NCBI GenBank assembly: GCA_963791225.1
Contig: CAWBRV010000008.1
Coordinates: forward strand, 496,001 to 560,000
DNA length: 64,000 bases
Origin: PALSA-612 sp963791225
GTDB taxonomy: Bacteria; Actinomycetota; Thermoleophilia; Gaiellales; Gaiellaceae
Direction of reading: 5' to 3'
In this document: piece by piece, positions 30,283-39,024 of the stretch
Position numbering within the stretch: the stretch's first letter is position 1
Layout: each line of letters begins with the position of its first letter
Made by a program: the position numbers and the translations under genes
Notes under the pieces: model-generated
The model's input: only the letters and a program-made list of their open reading frames with translations
What the model was told of the DNA's origin: nothing
The model's database searches: none

Positions 30283-31503
30283 ATGCTGAGGAACCGGACG
30301 ACTCTGGCGCTGCTCGCCGCGGAGCTGGTCTCGATGACCGGCGTCCAGATGACCTTCGTCGCGCTGCCCTGGTTCGTGCTCACCACCACGGGGTCGGTGT
30401 CGAAGATGTCGTTCGTCCTCGCCGCCGAGATCGCGCCGATGGCGATCTTCGGGATCCCGAGCGGCAGCGTCATCGCCCGGCTCGGCGCCCGCAAGACGAT
30501 GCTCCTCTCCGACCTCCTGCGTGCGCCGCTGATGCTGCTCGTGCCGGTGCTGTACTGGACGAACGTCCTGACTTTCCCGCTGCTCCTCGTCCTCGTGTTC
30601 GTGCTCGGCCTCTTCTCGGCGCCGTACTTCGCGGCCCAGCGGACGATCATCCCCGAGATCTACGGCTCGGACGAGCGCGTCGTGTCCAAGGTCTCGGCTG
30701 CCTTCGGCGGGGCGGCGCAGGTGACCCTTATCGCCGGTCCGGCGCTCGGCGGCGTCCTCGTGGCCGCGATCGGGGCGCCCGAGGTGATGCTGGTCGACGC
30801 GGCCACCTACGTCGTCGCGTTCGTCCTCGTCTTCGTGTTCGTGCGAGCCGGCAAGCGGGTGAAGCAGGACGAGAGTTCGCGCGGGGTGCTCGCCGGTGTT
30901 CGCTTCCTGGCCCGCGATCGCGTGCTCGGGCCGATGACGCTGAGCCTGATCGTGCTCGACGCCGCGGCCGGGGCGCTGTTCACCACCCTGCCGGCGCTCG
31001 CCTACCTCCGGTTCGGACAGGACCCGAAGATCGTCGGGTGGCTCTTCGCGGCCTTCGGGATCGGTGCGCTCGCAGGCAGCGTCCTGGCGATGAAGGCCGT
31101 CGACCGGTTCTCGCCCCTGCGGCTCGCGGCAGGCGCGATGGTGCTGGTGGTGCTGCCGCTCTGGGCGCTCGTCGCGACGCTTCCGTGGGAGGCGGTCGGC
31201 GTGGTCCTGCTCGCCTGCGGACTGTTCGTGCCGCTCGTCAACGCGCCCATCTTCGGCATCCTCTCCACCCGGCCGCCCGAGGCGCTGCGCCCGAAGGTGA
31301 TGACAGCCGTGATGACGGCGAGCGCGCTCGGCGGCCCCGCGGGTCGAATCGTCGTCGGCCCGATGTTCGTCCACTGGGGAATCGCCGCCACGTACGCGGT
31401 CCTCGCGGGTGCGATCTCCCTCGGCGCGCTGCTGTTCGTGCTCGCGACGCTGAGGGCCGATATCCCGCGCGGGTCAGTTGCGGTGCACGATCTCGCAGTC
31501 TGA
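30283..31503 (+). CDS. Major facilitator superfamily exporter (DHA3/MefA-like)
   Basis: 406 residues with 12 predicted membrane helices. LLAAELVSMTGVQMTFVALP with PWFVLTTTGSVSKMSFVLAA is the N-terminal pattern of DHA3-type drug exporters; the A-like motif is GSVIARLGARKTMLLSDLLR. Such proteins expel drugs or secondary metabolites by proton antiport. ATG 30283 is set by the promoter geometry; the frame is open upstream but only as a shadow of the divergent tetR gene. Control by the adjacent TetR protein is strongly suggested by the shared operator. The 3' end overlaps the convergent RTX pseudogene by about 30 bases. Confidence 0.9.
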   Translation: MLRNRTTLALLAAELVSMTGVQMTFVALPWFVLTTTGSVSKMSFVLAAEIAPMAIFGIPSGSVIARLGARKTMLLSDLLRAPLMLLVPVLYWTNVLTFPLLLVLVFVLGLFSAPYFAAQRTIIPEIYGSDERVVSKVSAAFGGAAQVTLIAGPALGGVLVAAIGAPEVMLVDAATYVVAFVLVFVFVRAGKRVKQDESSRGVLAGVRFLARDRVLGPMTLSLIVLDAAAGALFTTLPALAYLRFGQDPKIVGWLFAAFGIGALAGSVLAMKAVDRFSPLRLAAGAMVLVVLPLWALVATLPWEAVGVVLLACGLFVPLVNAPIFGILSTRPPEALRPKVMTAVMTASALGGPAGRIVVGPMFVHWGIAATYAVLAGAISLGALLFVLATLRADIPRGSVAVHDLAV

Positions 31504-32886
31504 GGCCACGATGTCCGCCTTGTCGGCGTAGACGACGCCGCGTCCGTTCTTGCCGAAGGCGTTCAGGCCGCAGCTGATGCGGTCGCGCTGCCCGTCGACC
31601 GCGTAGATCGTGTCCCGGCCGCCCTGGCCGGAGAGCCGGTCGCGCCCGGGACCGCCGACGAGCGCGTCGCCGGACGGGCCGCCCGAGAGCACGTCGTCGC
31701 CCGGGCCGCCGTAGAGCATGTCCTGCCGGAAGCCGCCCGCGAGCACGTCGTTGCCCGGCCCGCCGTCGAGGGTGTCGCCGACGTAGCCCGGGTCGCTTGC
31801 GAAGAGCCGGTCGTTTCCGCGGAGGCCGAGCAGGACGTCCGCGAGCGCTGTGCCGTGCAACGTGTCCGCGCCTGCGGTGCCGCGGATCGCGCAGTCGTTC
31901 GTCAGCCGCTTGCGTTGCGTTCCGTCCACGCGCATGACGTAGACGCCGTCGCGGTCCCGGCACTCGCCGCCGCTGGAGAGCGCGAGCGACTTGCCGTCGG
32001 CAGAGAACTCGGCCCCGGCCCCGAACGAGAGGATGCGCCGCGTCCCCGTCTTCAGGTCGAGGCGCACGAGCTCGTCCTGGAAGGGCCGCCCGTCGACGAG
32101 CGCGCCGATCTCGGTCGAGTCCATGTCCGGCGGAAGCGTCGGCTCGGCGTCGTAGAGGAGCGCTTTGCCGTCCGGGAACCAGCCGTTGTTGAGCAGAGCA
32201 GGCTTGGCCAGGAGGTAGCCGTGGATGGTGCCGCCGAGCCGCGCCACGATGATGCTGCGCCCCTGGAGGAACGCTATCCGCGTGCTGTCGGGAGACCAGC
32301 TCGGCTCGAGCGCCCCCACCGGTCCGGCGATGCGAGCGTCGCCCCCACCACCGGACTTGACGATGTGCACGTAGCCGCCGTCGGCCGTGGTGACGTAGGC
32401 GATGTGGCTTCCGTTCGGCGCCCAGGCCGGCATCGCTGCAGGTCCCGGCGCGATCTTCAGCAGCCCCTTACCGTCCACTCCGATGACGTCGAGGGACTGA
32501 TCCTTGGCGACGAAGGCGAGCCGGGCGGAGTCCGCCGACCACACGAAGTCGCCGGTCGTCTGGGCGAGCAACTGCTCCCCGCTGCCGTCGACGTTCGCGA
32601 CGGTCAGCCAGGTCGCGCCGCCCTTCTGCGTCGTGTAGGCGACGTGCTTCCAGTCGGGCTAGCGGGCGCCGACCGGAATGCCGGGGACGAATTGCTCCGG
32701 CCCGCCGGTCGAGCTCACCGCCCCGACGATCGTCCCGCCCTTCCGGTTCGTCGTGAAGACGATCTGCGTCCCGTGCGGCGACCACTGCGGGCAGCAGTCT
32801 CCGGGCGGCGGCGTGTAGTTGCCGGCCTCGACCGATCCGGCCAGCACCGCCATTGCGACGAGTCCGACCAGGGCCGCCCGCCTCAT
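31474..32886 (-). pseudogene. Secreted beta-propeller + RTX-repeat protein, interrupted by an in-frame TAG
   Basis: Tandem paralogue of the gene upstream (32883-34256). Codons 1-75 encode a signal peptide (ALVGLVAMAVLAGSVEAG) and GNYTPPPGDCCPQWSPHGTQ. Codon 76 is TAG (32659-32661), where the paralogue has TCG (Ser) before PDW; a single C-to-A change explains it. After the stop the frame continues undisturbed for 394 codons: PDWKHVAYTT, TolB/WD40-like propeller repeats (PAWAPNGSHIAYV, PSWSPDSTRIAFL), then RTX calcium-binding nonapeptides (GGPGNDVLAGG, GGPGDDVLSGG) and SDCEIVHRN. No other frameshift is seen, so the lesion is recent, a sequencing error, or read through. Re-initiation at the internal ATG codon at 32571 would give a 365-residue protein without signal peptide. 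Confidence 0.85.
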
Positions 32887-34256
32887 TGCGTGATCCTATG
32901 CACGATCTCGCAGTCCTTCGCGACGACGTCGTACTGGTCGGCGTAGACCGTGTCGCGGCGGTCGTAGGCGTTCTTGCCGCAGGTGATCCAGTCGCGCTTC
33001 CCGTCGGCCGCGTGGATCGTGTCGCCGCCCCCGTCGCCGTCGAGGTGGTCGTTCCCCGGGCCGCCGTTCAGGATGTCGTTCGACTCCTCGCCGGTGAGCG
33101 TGTCGTTCCCGGGCCCGCCGTACAGCGTGTCCCGTCCGTAGCCGCCGACCAGGTTGTCGTCTCCGGGCCTGCCGTAGAGCGTGTTCCCGTCGAAGAAGTA
33201 GTACGTGTCGTCGGCGTAGAGCGTGTCGTCGCCGCCGAGCCCGAGGACGACCTGCGAGAAGCTGCCGTGCAGCACGTCCGGGCCGGGCGTCCCCACGATG
33301 CGGCAGCTGTTCGTGATTCGCCGCCGGTTGCTCCCATCGGCGCTCGCGACGTAGATCCCGATGCGGTCGCGGCACTCGCCGCCGGCCGTGTAGGCGATCC
33401 TCTGGCCTCCCGGCGAGAAGACGGCGTTCCCGATTCCGGCCAGCGTCCGGCGCTTTCCCCTCCCGAGATCGATCCCGACGAGCCCGCCCGAGCCGGCGCC
33501 GAAGATCGTCATGCCGTCCGGCGCCCAGACGATCGCCCCGTTCGTGACCGCGCCGCCGATCCGGAAGGCAACTCCTCCGCCGTTGCCGCCGATCTGCGCC
33601 ACCTTCAGGAGAGCCGTTGTCCCGTCGCTGCTCCAGTAGGCGAGGTGGGTTCCGTCCGGTGACCAGACCGGGTTTGCGTCGGCCCGCGCGCTCGGCTCGA
33701 CCGCGGCGTCTCCGCGTCCGTCGTTCCTGATGACGTGGACGGTTGGCTTGTCGGTCGCGCGGACGTAGGCGAGGATGTGGCCGTCCGGCGACCAGGTAGG
33801 CGCCTCGGCCGGCCCGGGGGCGAGCGTGACGAGACCTGTCCCGTCCGCGGCGATCGCGCGGAGGGAGCGGTCTGCGTTCACGAACACGAGCCGCTTGGAG
33901 TCGGCTGACCAGGCGAAGCCTCCGCTCGTCCTCGACAGCAGCCGCTCTCCGCTCCCGTCGACGTCCGAGACCGCGAGCCACCAGTCTGCGCCGATGTACT
34001 TGATGTACGCGACATGCGTCCAGTCCGGCGAGCGGATCCCGACGGGGATGCCCGGGACGAAGTGCTCGGCCGCGCCGGTGGCGGCGACCACACCCATCGC
34101 GACTCCGGTACCGCGGTTCCCCGAGAACACGATCTGCGTCCCGTGCGGCGACCACTGCGGGCAGCAGTCCCCGGGCGGCGGTGTGTAGTTGCCGGCCCCG
34201 GCCACGCCCACCAGTGCGACGAAAGCGACGAGCACGAGGGCTCCGCCTCCTCTCAT
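32883..34256 (-). CDS. Secreted TolB-like beta-propeller protein with C-terminal RTX (hemolysin-type) repeats
   Basis: 457 residues. The signal peptide is residues 1-21 (ALVLVAFVALVGVAGAG). A six-bladed propeller-like region with WSPDG-type repeats follows (PQWSPHGTQIVF, PTWSPDGHILAY, PVWSPDGTHLAYW, IVWAPDGMTIFG). The last 150 residues carry calcium-binding nonapeptides (LGLGGDDTLY, GRPGDDNLVGGYGRDTLYGG, GGPGNDTLTGE, GGPGNDHLDGDGGGDTI) and end DVVAKDCEIVHRITQ. It is exported through Sec, not the usual type I route, since it has a signal peptide. The substrate or binding partner is unknown. Its stop overlaps the ATG of the interrupted copy. A TACGCT hexamer six bases before the ATG suggests a leaderless transcript. 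Confidence 0.85.
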   Translation of the reverse strand: MRGGGALVLVAFVALVGVAGAGNYTPPPGDCCPQWSPHGTQIVFSGNRGTGVAMGVVAATGAAEHFVPGIPVGIRSPDWTHVAYIKYIGADWWLAVSDVDGSGERLLSRTSGGFAWSADSKRLVFVNADRSLRAIAADGTGLVTLAPGPAEAPTWSPDGHILAYVRATDKPTVHVIRNDGRGDAAVEPSARADANPVWSPDGTHLAYWSSDGTTALLKVAQIGGNGGGVAFRIGGAVTNGAIVWAPDGMTIFGAGSGGLVGIDLGRGKRRTLAGIGNAVFSPGGQRIAYTAGGECRDRIGIYVASADGSNRRRITNSCRIVGTPGPDVLHGSFSQVVLGLGGDDTLYADDTYYFFDGNTLYGRPGDDNLVGGYGRDTLYGGPGNDTLTGEESNDILNGGPGNDHLDGDGGGDTIHAADGKRDWITCGKNAYDRRDTVYADQYDVVAKDCEIVHRITQ

Positions 34257-34262
34257 CGCGCG

Positions 34263-34268
34263 AGCGTA
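34263..34268 (-). promoter_or_regulatory. -10 element TACGCT of the propeller/RTX operon
   Basis: On the minus strand TACGCT is followed by CGCGCG and ATG 34256 (six bases). The same hexamer and spacing occur before the aminotransferase at 43242. Confidence 0.45.
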
Positions 34269-34302
34269 GACCCTGCCTGTTAGGGCCGTATCAAGCCCTC
34301 GT

Positions 34303-34308
34303 TAGACT
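34303..34308 (+). promoter_or_regulatory. -10 element TAGACT of the epimerase/aminotransferase operon
   Basis: TAGACT, then CGCCGC, then ATG 34315: six-base spacing, indicating a leaderless mRNA. The 58-base divergent region holds both this and the RTX promoter. Confidence 0.45.
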
Positions 34309-34314
34309 CGCCGC

Positions 34315-35286
34315 ATGGCTCTCGAAGGCAAGCGGGTGCTGATCACGGGCGGCGCGGGCTTCATAGGCACGACGCTGGCGCGGCGACTCGTCGACACGAA
34401 CGAGATCGTCGCGCTCGACAACCTCCACCGCGACGCGCTCTCGGGCACGACGCTCGCCGAGCATCCGAACTTCTTGTTCCACGAGGTCGACGTGCTCGAA
34501 CCGGAGGCGCTGCCCGCGCTCGTCGCCGGCTCGACCCACATCGTGCACGGCGCAGCCATCGCAGGGGTCGAGACGGTGATCGAGAGCCCCGTGCGGACGA
34601 TGCGAGTGAACGTGATCGGCACCTACAACGTGCTCGAGGCCGCGGTCACCGTCGGCCCCGTGCTCGAACGCTTCGTCGACTTCTCGACGAGCGAGGTGTT
34701 CGGCACCCAGGCGATCAACGTCGAGGAGGGCCACGTCACGACGACCGGCTCTGTCGGCGAGGCTCGCTGGACCTACGCGGTCTCCAAGCTCGCGGGCGAG
34801 CACATGACGCACGCCTACCACGACGAGCTCGGGCTTCCGACCGTGACCGTGCGGCCGTTCAACGTCTACGGCCCGGGGCAGATCGGCGGCGGCGCCATCC
34901 GGGCGTTCATCGAGGCTGCGCTGGCCGGACGCGACCTGACGATCCACGGCGACGGCTCGCAGATCCGTGCCTGGTGTTACGTGGACGACATGGTCGACGC
35001 GCTGCTCGCGTGTCTCGAGCGGCCGGAGGCGGTCGGGCAGACGTTCAACGTCGGCAACGTGCGCTCGACCGTGACCATCCTCGACCTGGCCGAGCGGATC
35101 AAGCGTCTCACGGGCTGCCCCGGGGAGATCGTCTTCCGGCCGATCCACTACACCGACGTCGAGATCCGGATCCCGAACGTGAGCAAGGCGCGCGAGCTGC
35201 TCGGCTTCGAGGCCGAGGTCGACCTCGACGAGGGCCTCGCGCGGACGATCGCGTGGTATCGAGAGAGACAGCCGGCGACGACCTAG
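34315..35286 (+). CDS. NAD-dependent nucleotide-sugar epimerase/dehydratase (extended SDR)
   Basis: 323 residues. The NAD motif is VLITGGAGFIGTTLARRLVD (GxxGxxG); the catalytic region is VDFSTSEVFGTQ followed by WTYAVSKLAGEHM (YxxxK). RPFNVYGPGQIGGGAIRAFI and HGDGSQIRAWCYVDDMVDAL bind the nucleotide sugar. Members interconvert or dehydrate NDP-hexoses. Ser-Glu replaces the Asp-Glu pair of RmlB-type 4,6-dehydratases, so a 4-epimerase or a different dehydratase is more likely. It overlaps the DegT aminotransferase gene, forming a pair that would install an amino group on a sugar. Confidence 0.85.
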   Translation: MALEGKRVLITGGAGFIGTTLARRLVDTNEIVALDNLHRDALSGTTLAEHPNFLFHEVDVLEPEALPALVAGSTHIVHGAAIAGVETVIESPVRTMRVNVIGTYNVLEAAVTVGPVLERFVDFSTSEVFGTQAINVEEGHVTTTGSVGEARWTYAVSKLAGEHMTHAYHDELGLPTVTVRPFNVYGPGQIGGGAIRAFIEAALAGRDLTIHGDGSQIRAWCYVDDMVDALLACLERPEAVGQTFNVGNVRSTVTILDLAERIKRLTGCPGEIVFRPIHYTDVEIRIPNVSKARELLGFEAEVDLDEGLARTIAWYRERQPATT

Positions 35287-36335
35287 TCCGCCTCGCGTGG
35301 CCCGACGTCGGCGCCGAGGAGGCTGCGGCCGTGGCCGAGGTGCTCGAGACCGGGCAGCTGACCATGGGCCCGAAGGTCGCCGAGCTCGAGGGGCTGCTCG
35401 CGGCCGCGTGCGAGGTCGAGCACGCCGTCGCCGTCTCGTCCGGGACCGCCGCGCTGCACCTGGCCGTGCTCGCGCTCGGGCTCTCGCCGGGCGACGAGGT
35501 GCTCGTCCCCGCCTACACGTTCCCGGCCACGGCCAACGTCGTCGCCCTCGCGGGCCTGCGGCCGGTGCTCGTCGACGTCGACCCGGTGTCGATGAACGTC
35601 GACCCGGCGCGGGTCGAGCTCGGGCCGCGCACGAAGGCGATCGTAGCGGTGCACCTGTTCGGCCGCCCCGCGCGGATCGAGGAGCTGCCCGCAACGACGT
35701 TGATCGAGGACGCGGCCGGCGCGCTCGGAGCCCGTCGCCGGGGACGCGCCTGCGGCGGGCTCGGGCTGCTCGGCTGCCTCTCCTTCCACCCGCGCAAGAT
35801 CGTGACGACCGGCGAGGGCGGGGCCGTGACGACCGACGACGCCGGCGTCGCGGACGCGATCAGACAGTTCCGAAACCACGGCTGGAAGCCCCCGCAGCTC
35901 GCCGACATGCCGGCGCCCGGCCTCAACTACCGGCTGTCCGACATCCTCTGCGCGGTCGGCGTCCCGCAGGTACGGCGGCTCGAGGAGCTCCTCGCGACTC
36001 GCGAGCGGATCGCAGCCGGCTACGCGGAGCGCCTGGCCGGCTTGCCGGTCGTGCTGCCGGCGGCGGACGAGGGCGACCGGCACGGCTGGCAGGCGTACGT
36101 GATCCAGATCGACCGCCGCGACGACGTGCGAGCCGCGCTCCGCGCGCGGGGAATCGAGGCCCAGATCGGGACGTACGGCCTCCACCGGCTCTCGGCCTAC
36201 GCCGACCAGGGGCCGTTCCCGGGCGCCGATCACGCCTTCGAACGCGCGCTTGCGCTCCCGTTCCACTCGCGTCTCACGGAGTCGGATCTCGACCGTGTCG
36301 CCGAGGTCTTGACAACGGTTGTGAGTGACTGCTAA
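35253..36335 (+). CDS. DegT/DnrJ/EryC1/StrS-family sugar aminotransferase
   Basis: 360 residues, PLP-dependent fold type I. Features are AVSSGTAALHLAVLALGLSP, LVPAYTFPATANVVALAGLR, the Asp of TLIEDAAGALGARRRG that holds the PLP ring, and the Schiff-base lysine in CLSFHPRKIVTTGEGG (about residue 182). RQFRNHGWKPP and GLNYRLSDILCAVGVPQVRR complete the signature. It transfers an amino group from glutamate or glutamine to a keto-sugar nucleotide. GTG 35253, inside the epimerase gene (34-base overlap), is the nearest start; no ribosome-binding site is visible. It supplies amino sugars to the surface glycan. Confidence 0.88.
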   Translation: MVSRETAGDDLVRLAWPDVGAEEAAAVAEVLETGQLTMGPKVAELEGLLAAACEVEHAVAVSSGTAALHLAVLALGLSPGDEVLVPAYTFPATANVVALAGLRPVLVDVDPVSMNVDPARVELGPRTKAIVAVHLFGRPARIEELPATTLIEDAAGALGARRRGRACGGLGLLGCLSFHPRKIVTTGEGGAVTTDDAGVADAIRQFRNHGWKPPQLADMPAPGLNYRLSDILCAVGVPQVRRLEELLATRERIAAGYAERLAGLPVVLPAADEGDRHGWQAYVIQIDRRDDVRAALRARGIEAQIGTYGLHRLSAYADQGPFPGADHAFERALALPFHSRLTESDLDRVAEVLTTVVSDC

Positions 36336-36338
36336 CTT
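36309..36338 (+). promoter_or_regulatory. Promoter of the second tetR gene (-35 TTGACA, -10 TAACTT)
   Basis: TTGACA at 36309-36314, an 18-base spacer and TAACTT at 36333-36338 lie within the last codons of the aminotransferase gene. The -10 box is seven bases from ATG 36346, so the transcript is probably leaderless. Confidence 0.55.
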
Positions 36339-36340
36339 AC
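36323..36340 (+). promoter_or_regulatory. TetR operator 1 (GAGTGACTGCTAACTTAC)
   Basis: Overlaps the spacer and -10 box of the tetR promoter. It matches the reverse complement of 36920-36937, in front of the downstream MFS gene, at 15 of 18 positions. A shared site before regulator and transporter implies self-regulation plus control of the exporter. Confidence 0.6.
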
Positions 36341-36345
36341 AGCCC

Positions 36346-36897
36346 ATGATGGTGCAGACGACAGAGCGCAAGACCGCCGGGGAGCGCCGCGAGGCGATCC
36401 TCGAGTCGGCGCTGACGGAGTTCTCGCAGCACGGCTACAGCGGGACGTCGACGGACGACATCGCCCGCGGTGCCGGGATCTCGCAGCCGTACCTCTTCCG
36501 CCTCTTTCGCACGAAGAAGGAGCTCTTCATCGCGAGCGTCGAGCGCTGCTTCGAGTCGACGCACGCCCGCTTCGAGGAGGCCGGTCACGGCCTTCAGGGC
36601 GAGGAGGCGCTGGAGGCGATGGGCAAGGCGTACAAGCAGATGATCGCGGAGGATCCGCGCCGCCTCCGGGCGCAGATGCAGGCCTACTCGGCCTGTGACG
36701 ATCCCGCGGTCTGCGAGGTCGTGCGCCGGGGATTCGGCCGGCTCGTCGAGCTCACCGAGTCGAAGGGCGTGCCGGCCGCGCGCGTCGTCCAGTTCTTCGC
36801 GTTCGGCATGCTGATCAACGTGATGATGTCGATGGACCTCTACACCGCGGACGAGGCGTGGGCGCAGCGGCTTGTCGACGCGTGCATCAAGGATTGA
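36346..36897 (+). CDS. TetR-family regulator of the DHA2 exporter
   Basis: 183 residues from ATG 36346 (an in-frame GTG at 36325 lies within the operator and is unlikely). The helix-turn-helix is RREAILESALTEFSQHGYSG, then TSTDDIARGAGISQPYLFRL, followed by FRTKKELFIASVERCFESTH; the C-terminal helical domain ends YTADEAWAQRLVDACIKD. It belongs to the group of TetR proteins next to EmrB/QacA exporters. A T-run (TTTTTTT at 36903-36909) follows its stop and may end part of the transcripts. Confidence 0.92.
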   Translation: MMVQTTERKTAGERREAILESALTEFSQHGYSGTSTDDIARGAGISQPYLFRLFRTKKELFIASVERCFESTHARFEEAGHGLQGEEALEAMGKAYKQMIAEDPRRLRAQMQAYSACDDPAVCEVVRRGFGRLVELTESKGVPAARVVQFFAFGMLINVMMSMDLYTADEAWAQRLVDACIKD

Positions 36898-36919
36898 GCG
36901 CGTTTTTTTCGCCACAGTT

Positions 36920-36937
36920 GTGAGTAAGCAGTCACTA
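36920..36937 (+). promoter_or_regulatory. TetR operator 2 before MFS transporter 2
   Basis: GTGAGTAAGCAGTCACTA, the inverted counterpart of operator 1. It is followed by TAGTAA (36936-36941, a possible -10) and by the Shine-Dalgarno sequence AAGGAGG at 36943-36949, five bases before ATG 36955. This is one of only two strong ribosome-binding sites in the window. Confidence 0.6.
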
Positions 36938-36954
36938 GTAACAAGGAGGACGAG

Positions 36955-38379
36955 ATGGTCGACAGAGTAGGAGCCAAGACCTTCTGGACATTCGTGATCA
37001 CGTCGATCGCGCTCGTCATGGTCACGCTCGACAACCTGGTCGTGACGACCGCGATTCCCGTGATCCGCACCGACCTGCACGCGTCGCTGCAGAGCCTCGA
37101 GTGGACGGTCAACGCCTACACGCTGACCTTCGCCGTCCTGCTCCTGACCGGCGCCGCGCTCGGCGACCGCTTCGGACGGCGCCGGCTGTTCGTGATCGGG
37201 CTCGGGATCTTCACCGCCGCCTCGGCATTCGCCGCGCTGGCGCCGTCGATCGAGTTGCTGAACGTCGCACGCGCCCTGCAGGGAGTCGGCGGCGCGATCG
37301 TCATGCCGCTGACGCTGACGCTCCTCAGCGCCGCCGTGCCCGCCGAGAAGCGAGGGCTCGCGCTCGGGGCGTGGGGCGGCATCGGCGGCCTTGCGATCGC
37401 GCTCGGCCCGCTCGTCGGCGGCGCGATCGTGCAGGGCATCTCCTGGCAGTGGATCTTCTGGCTCAACGTGCCGATCGGCATCGTGCTGATCCCGCTCGCC
37501 TGGCGGCGGCTCGACGAGAGCCGCGGCCCGAACGCCGCGCTCGACCTCCCCGGCGTCGTCCTGGTCAGCACCGGCCTGCTCGGCATCGTCTGGGGCCTCG
37601 TCCGCGGGAACACCGTCGGCTGGGGAAGCCCGGAGATCGTCGGCGCGCTCCTCGGCGGCGCCGCTCTCGTCGCTGCGTTCGTGGCCTGGGAGCTGCGCGC
37701 GAAGGCGCCGATGCTGCCGATGCGCTTCTTCCGGAACCGCACGTTCGCGCAGGCGAACCTCGCCTCGCTGCTCATGTTCTTCGGGATGTTCGGCTCGATC
37801 TTCCTGCTGGCGCAGTTCTTCCAGACCGTCCAGGGCTACTCGCCCTTCGGCGCCGGCCTCCGCATCCTCCCGTGGACGGCGATGCCGATCTTCATCGCGC
37901 CGATTGCAGGCGCGCTGTCGGATCGCATCCCCGGCCCGCGGATCATGGGTGTGGGGCTCGCGCTCCAGGCGATCGGCCTCGGCTGGATCGCCGCGGTCTC
38001 GACGCCGACGGTGCCCTACGCGCAGCTCGTCGGCCCGTTCCTGCTCTCCGGCATCGGCATGGCGCTCTTCTTCGCCCCGGTCGCGAACGTCGTGCTCGGC
38101 TCGGTGACGCGGCGTGAGGAAGGGCAGGCGTCCGGAGCCAACAACGCGATCCGTGAGCTCGGGGGCGTCTTCGGCGTCGCGGTGCTCGCCTCGATCTTCT
38201 CGAGCTACGGCGGCTACGGAACCGGCGCGAGCTTCGTCGCCGGTCTGACGCCGGCCGTCTGGGTCGGCGCAGCTGTCGTCGGCGCCGGGGCCGTCGCCGC
38301 GCTGACGATCCCGGTTCGCCGCCGCGCGGCCGGCGCCGAGGTCGTTCAGCTCGAGCCGGCCTTCGAGGAAGCGGCCTAG
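36955..38379 (+). CDS. DHA2-family (EmrB/QacA) drug exporter, 14 helices
   Basis: 474 residues. Motif A-like GDRFGRRRLFVIGLGIFTAA, the early DHA2 pattern LDNLVVTTAIPVIRTDLHAS with LEWTVNAYTLTFAVLLLTGA, and motif C RALQGVGGAIVMPLTLTLLS and GIGGLAIALGPLVGGAIVQG identify a proton-driven multidrug exporter of the inner membrane. The C-terminus is a charged cytoplasmic tail. It is regulated by the TetR protein upstream through the shared operator. The substrate is unknown; the regulator's ligand is probably the exported compound. Confidence 0.93.
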   Translation: MVDRVGAKTFWTFVITSIALVMVTLDNLVVTTAIPVIRTDLHASLQSLEWTVNAYTLTFAVLLLTGAALGDRFGRRRLFVIGLGIFTAASAFAALAPSIELLNVARALQGVGGAIVMPLTLTLLSAAVPAEKRGLALGAWGGIGGLAIALGPLVGGAIVQGISWQWIFWLNVPIGIVLIPLAWRRLDESRGPNAALDLPGVVLVSTGLLGIVWGLVRGNTVGWGSPEIVGALLGGAALVAAFVAWELRAKAPMLPMRFFRNRTFAQANLASLLMFFGMFGSIFLLAQFFQTVQGYSPFGAGLRILPWTAMPIFIAPIAGALSDRIPGPRIMGVGLALQAIGLGWIAAVSTPTVPYAQLVGPFLLSGIGMALFFAPVANVVLGSVTRREEGQASGANNAIRELGGVFGVAVLASIFSSYGGYGTGASFVAGLTPAVWVGAAVVGAGAVAALTIPVRRRAAGAEVVQLEPAFEEAA

Positions 38380-38967
38380 CTAGCAGTCGTCCCACCCGGC
38401 TGGGAGTTCGGGCACCTCCCAGCCGGGGTCGGGGACGAAGTCGCGCCAGCGCTCGTCCCACCAGCGGCGCCCCGCGTCCAGGTCGGCCGCGAGCAGCTCG
38501 CCGTCGCGGCGCACCCCGTCGACCTCGGCCGGTGTGAAGCGGCCCTCGCGGACGCGCTCATCCAGTACCTCGGCGTCCTTCCACTCCCAGTCGCGGCTCT
38601 CCGGTATCCAGATGTCGAGCTCGAGGTCGAGCGTGTCGTAGCCGACCACCGTGCGCACGAACGGCCGCTGGAAATTCACATACCAGCCGGAGAAGCGCCG
38701 ACCGGGCTGCTCCCAGAAGTGCCAGATCGCATGTGACTCGCCCGGTCGCTGGAGCATGAGCACGCCGTGCCCTGTCCACGCGTCGCGCCCGTGCCACGGG
38801 TGCCGTCCTCCCGGCCAGTCTCCCTCTGGAAAGCCGAACGGCGCTCCGGTCGGCAGGTACGAGACGAGCAGGTCCGGCCGGTCCTCGACGACTCGGACGA
38901 CCGTGCCGAGCCACGGCTTCCCGTTCCAGACCTCACGCCTGACGATCCAGTCGCCCTCGCCCCACAC
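38380..38967 (-). CDS. DUF402 family protein (FomD-like fold)
   Basis: 195 residues. GVLMLQRPGESHAIWHFWEQ, FSGWYVNFQRPFVRTVVGYD and TLDLELDIWIPESRDWEWKD form the DUF402 core with its acidic metal/nucleotide-phosphate binding residues. Characterised relatives are nucleoside di-/triphosphate or CMP-phosphonate phosphohydrolases. The rest is a charged C-terminal helix region. GTG 38967 lies seven bases after a TAGGTT hexamer. The gene abuts the MFS gene tail-to-tail with no spacer. Confidence 0.85.
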   Translation of the reverse strand: MWGEGDWIVRREVWNGKPWLGTVVRVVEDRPDLLVSYLPTGAPFGFPEGDWPGGRHPWHGRDAWTGHGVLMLQRPGESHAIWHFWEQPGRRFSGWYVNFQRPFVRTVVGYDTLDLELDIWIPESRDWEWKDAEVLDERVREGRFTPAEVDGVRRDGELLAADLDAGRRWWDERWRDFVPDPGWEVPELPAGWDDC

Positions 38968-39024
38968 GGCCGCGAACCTACCGACCGGGTCGAAAGGTTC
39001 TGTGAGCGTGGCGTTCGGAAAGCG

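Noticed and set aside
36903..36909. T-run as a full terminator after the second tetR gene
   Set aside because: No GC-rich stem precedes the T-run, so it was not listed separately.
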